A stretch of DNA of 64,000 bases from JBNJFY01 sp051747265 (lineage in GTDB: Bacteria; Bacteroidota; Rhodothermia; Balneolales; Balneolaceae): NCBI GenBank assembly GCA_051747265.1, contig JBNJFY010000007.1, forward strand, positions 124,001-188,000. Reading direction: 5' to 3'. Under the pieces are notes generated by a model. That model was not told the origin of the DNA. It did no database searches and worked only from the letters and a program-made list of their open reading frames with translations. The translations under genes were made by a program, and so were the position numbers. Of this stretch, positions 63,141 to 64,000 are shown piece after piece (positions within the stretch are counted from its first letter, which is position 1; each line of letters begins with the position of its first letter).

Positions 63141-64000
63141 ATGAATACAACATCTAAGCATTCTAAGTCTGATGAACCATTTGTGGTAGGTATTGGTGCT
63201 TCAGCTGGAGGATTGCGTGCTTTGGAAGCATTTTTTGATGCCATGCCCGAATCACCCAATATGGCATTTGTGGTAGTGGTACATCTATCTCCGGATCACC
63301 AAAGCAACATGGCACAACTGTTGCAAGATCATACTACGTTGCCGGTCGTACAGCTAAAAAAAAGAACATCTATTGAAATCAATCATGTCTATGTCATTCC
63401 GCCTGGCAAAATGCTGACCATTGAAGGGAATGAGCTAGTTTTAACCAGTTCAGATAGTAGAGACAAAAAATTAACTACCATTGATCTGTTTTTTCGATCT
63501 TTGGGAAAAGCCAAAGGCAATTATTGCGGTTGTGTCATTTTATCGGGTTCAGGAAGTGATGGAGCAATCGGCTTAAAGTTAGTTAAAGAGTATGGTGGTA
63601 TTGTATTGGCCCAAGTTCCCGACGAAGCCGAATATCCGGCAATGCCTCGCAATGCTATTGAGACCAATCTGGTTGATCTGACTCTGCCCATTGCGGATAT
63701 GCCCGGTAAGTTGATTGACTACCAGGTAAACCTTAAACAGATCAAACTATCTGGCGATATTTCGGATTTGTCGGATGAAGAGGCGGAGGCGTTATATGAA
63801 ATATTTACGCAGGTTAATCTTAAAACAGGTCACAATTTCAGCAAGTATAAACGCAAATCCGTTCTCCGTCGGATCGAGCGACGCATGCGGGTAAATCAGG
63901 TGCAAACTCTACCCGAATACCTGGATTTTTTAAAAGCTAATCCCAAAGAAACCAAAGAGCTATTTAAAGATCTCCTGATTAGTGTCACCCATTTCTTCCG
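63141..64000 (+). CDS. CheB-CheR-type chemotaxis fusion protein (partial at window end)
   Basis: 286 residues to the window end, frame still open. Residues 10-190 are a CheB methylesterase domain with Ser21 in GIGASAGGL, His48 in VVVHLSPDH and Asp140 in LSGSGSDGAIG. Residues 215-286 begin the CheR methyltransferase with SKYKRKSVLRRIERRMR and LFKDLLISVTHFF. Full-length relatives go on with PAS and histidine kinase domains. It probably links chemotaxis-type methylation to signalling. Confidence 0.9.
   Translation, partial: MNTTSKHSKSDEPFVVGIGASAGGLRALEAFFDAMPESPNMAFVVVVHLSPDHQSNMAQLLQDHTTLPVVQLKKRTSIEINHVYVIPPGKMLTIEGNELVLTSSDSRDKKLTTIDLFFRSLGKAKGNYCGCVILSGSGSDGAIGLKLVKEYGGIVLAQVPDEAEYPAMPRNAIETNLVDLTLPIADMPGKLIDYQVNLKQIKLSGDISDLSDEEAEALYEIFTQVNLKTGHNFSKYKRKSVLRRIERRMRVNQVQTLPEYLDFLKANPKETKELFKDLLISVTHFF

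Overview
The window looks like chromosome of a member of the Rhodothermota/Balneolota lineage (Balneolales-like), judged from content only. It has a secreted ELWxxDGT-repeat protein with a C-terminal sorting domain of the PNPFNPTT...GTYVYRLxxG type, a TonB-dependent receptor paired with a DUF4249 lipoprotein, two BamA-family barrels, many lipoproteins, weak Shine-Dalgarno usage and a cysteine-poor DksA-type regulator. Genus is not determinable from sequence alone. No rRNA, tRNA, prophage, CRISPR array or intact transposase was seen.

Layout. 0-5 kb: end of spermidine synthase, a BamA/TamA-like barrel protein, a DPP-IV lipoprotein. 5.2-10.7 kb: membrane thioredoxin, two sulfotransferases and the ELWxxDGT protein, interspersed with three copies of a 127-bp element. 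11-19 kb: LLM oxidoreductase, K+ channel with zinc ribbon, nitrilase, fasciclin protein, a DUF5995-HEAT-cNMP fusion, a serine beta-lactamase-family hydrolase. 19-29 kb: mostly housekeeping or hypothetical genes (SIMPL, VOC, NYN, TfoX-N, MgtC/DUF4010, DUF427, PQQ-type sugar dehydrogenase, GltS). 29.4-34.3 kb: TonB receptor plus DUF4249, then about 1.5 kb without a confident gene. That stretch is rich in RNA structure and holds four tandem TPP-riboswitch-like aptamers on the minus strand followed by an intrinsic terminator. 34.3-40.9 kb: phosphoribosyltransferase/DksA-like operon, archease-rtcB operon, ZIP transporter, Hsp20, CrtI-type desaturase. 40.9-45.15 kb: a repeat tract holding only vapBC and one methyltransferase. 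45.1-64 kb: rlmD, cNMP-domain protein, a BamA-family protein, tatA, gatA, SDR, ATP-grasp, a double-glutaredoxin-thioredoxin reductase fusion, fasciclin, small membrane protein, hydrolase, methyltransferase, flavodoxin-like protein, Hsp20, ilvE and the start of a CheB-CheR protein.

How the parts relate. Likely co-transcribed sets are TonB receptor + DUF4249 (1-nt gap), archease + rtcB (3-nt gap), DksA-like + small protein + phosphoribosyltransferase, vapB + vapC (4-nt overlap), and gatA followed by the SDR gene. Several redox genes (thioredoxin, Grx-Grx-TrxR fusion, flavodoxin-like protein) and stress genes (two Hsp20, RtcB/archease, two FAS1 proteins) are scattered and do not form one pathway. 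Intergenic DNA is unusually rich in small palindromic repeats of several families, some of which supply stop codons or start regions of neighbouring genes.

The most unusual object is the orphan TPP-like aptamer array at 32885-33331. Next are the 127-bp inverted-repeat element family and the triple redox fusion.
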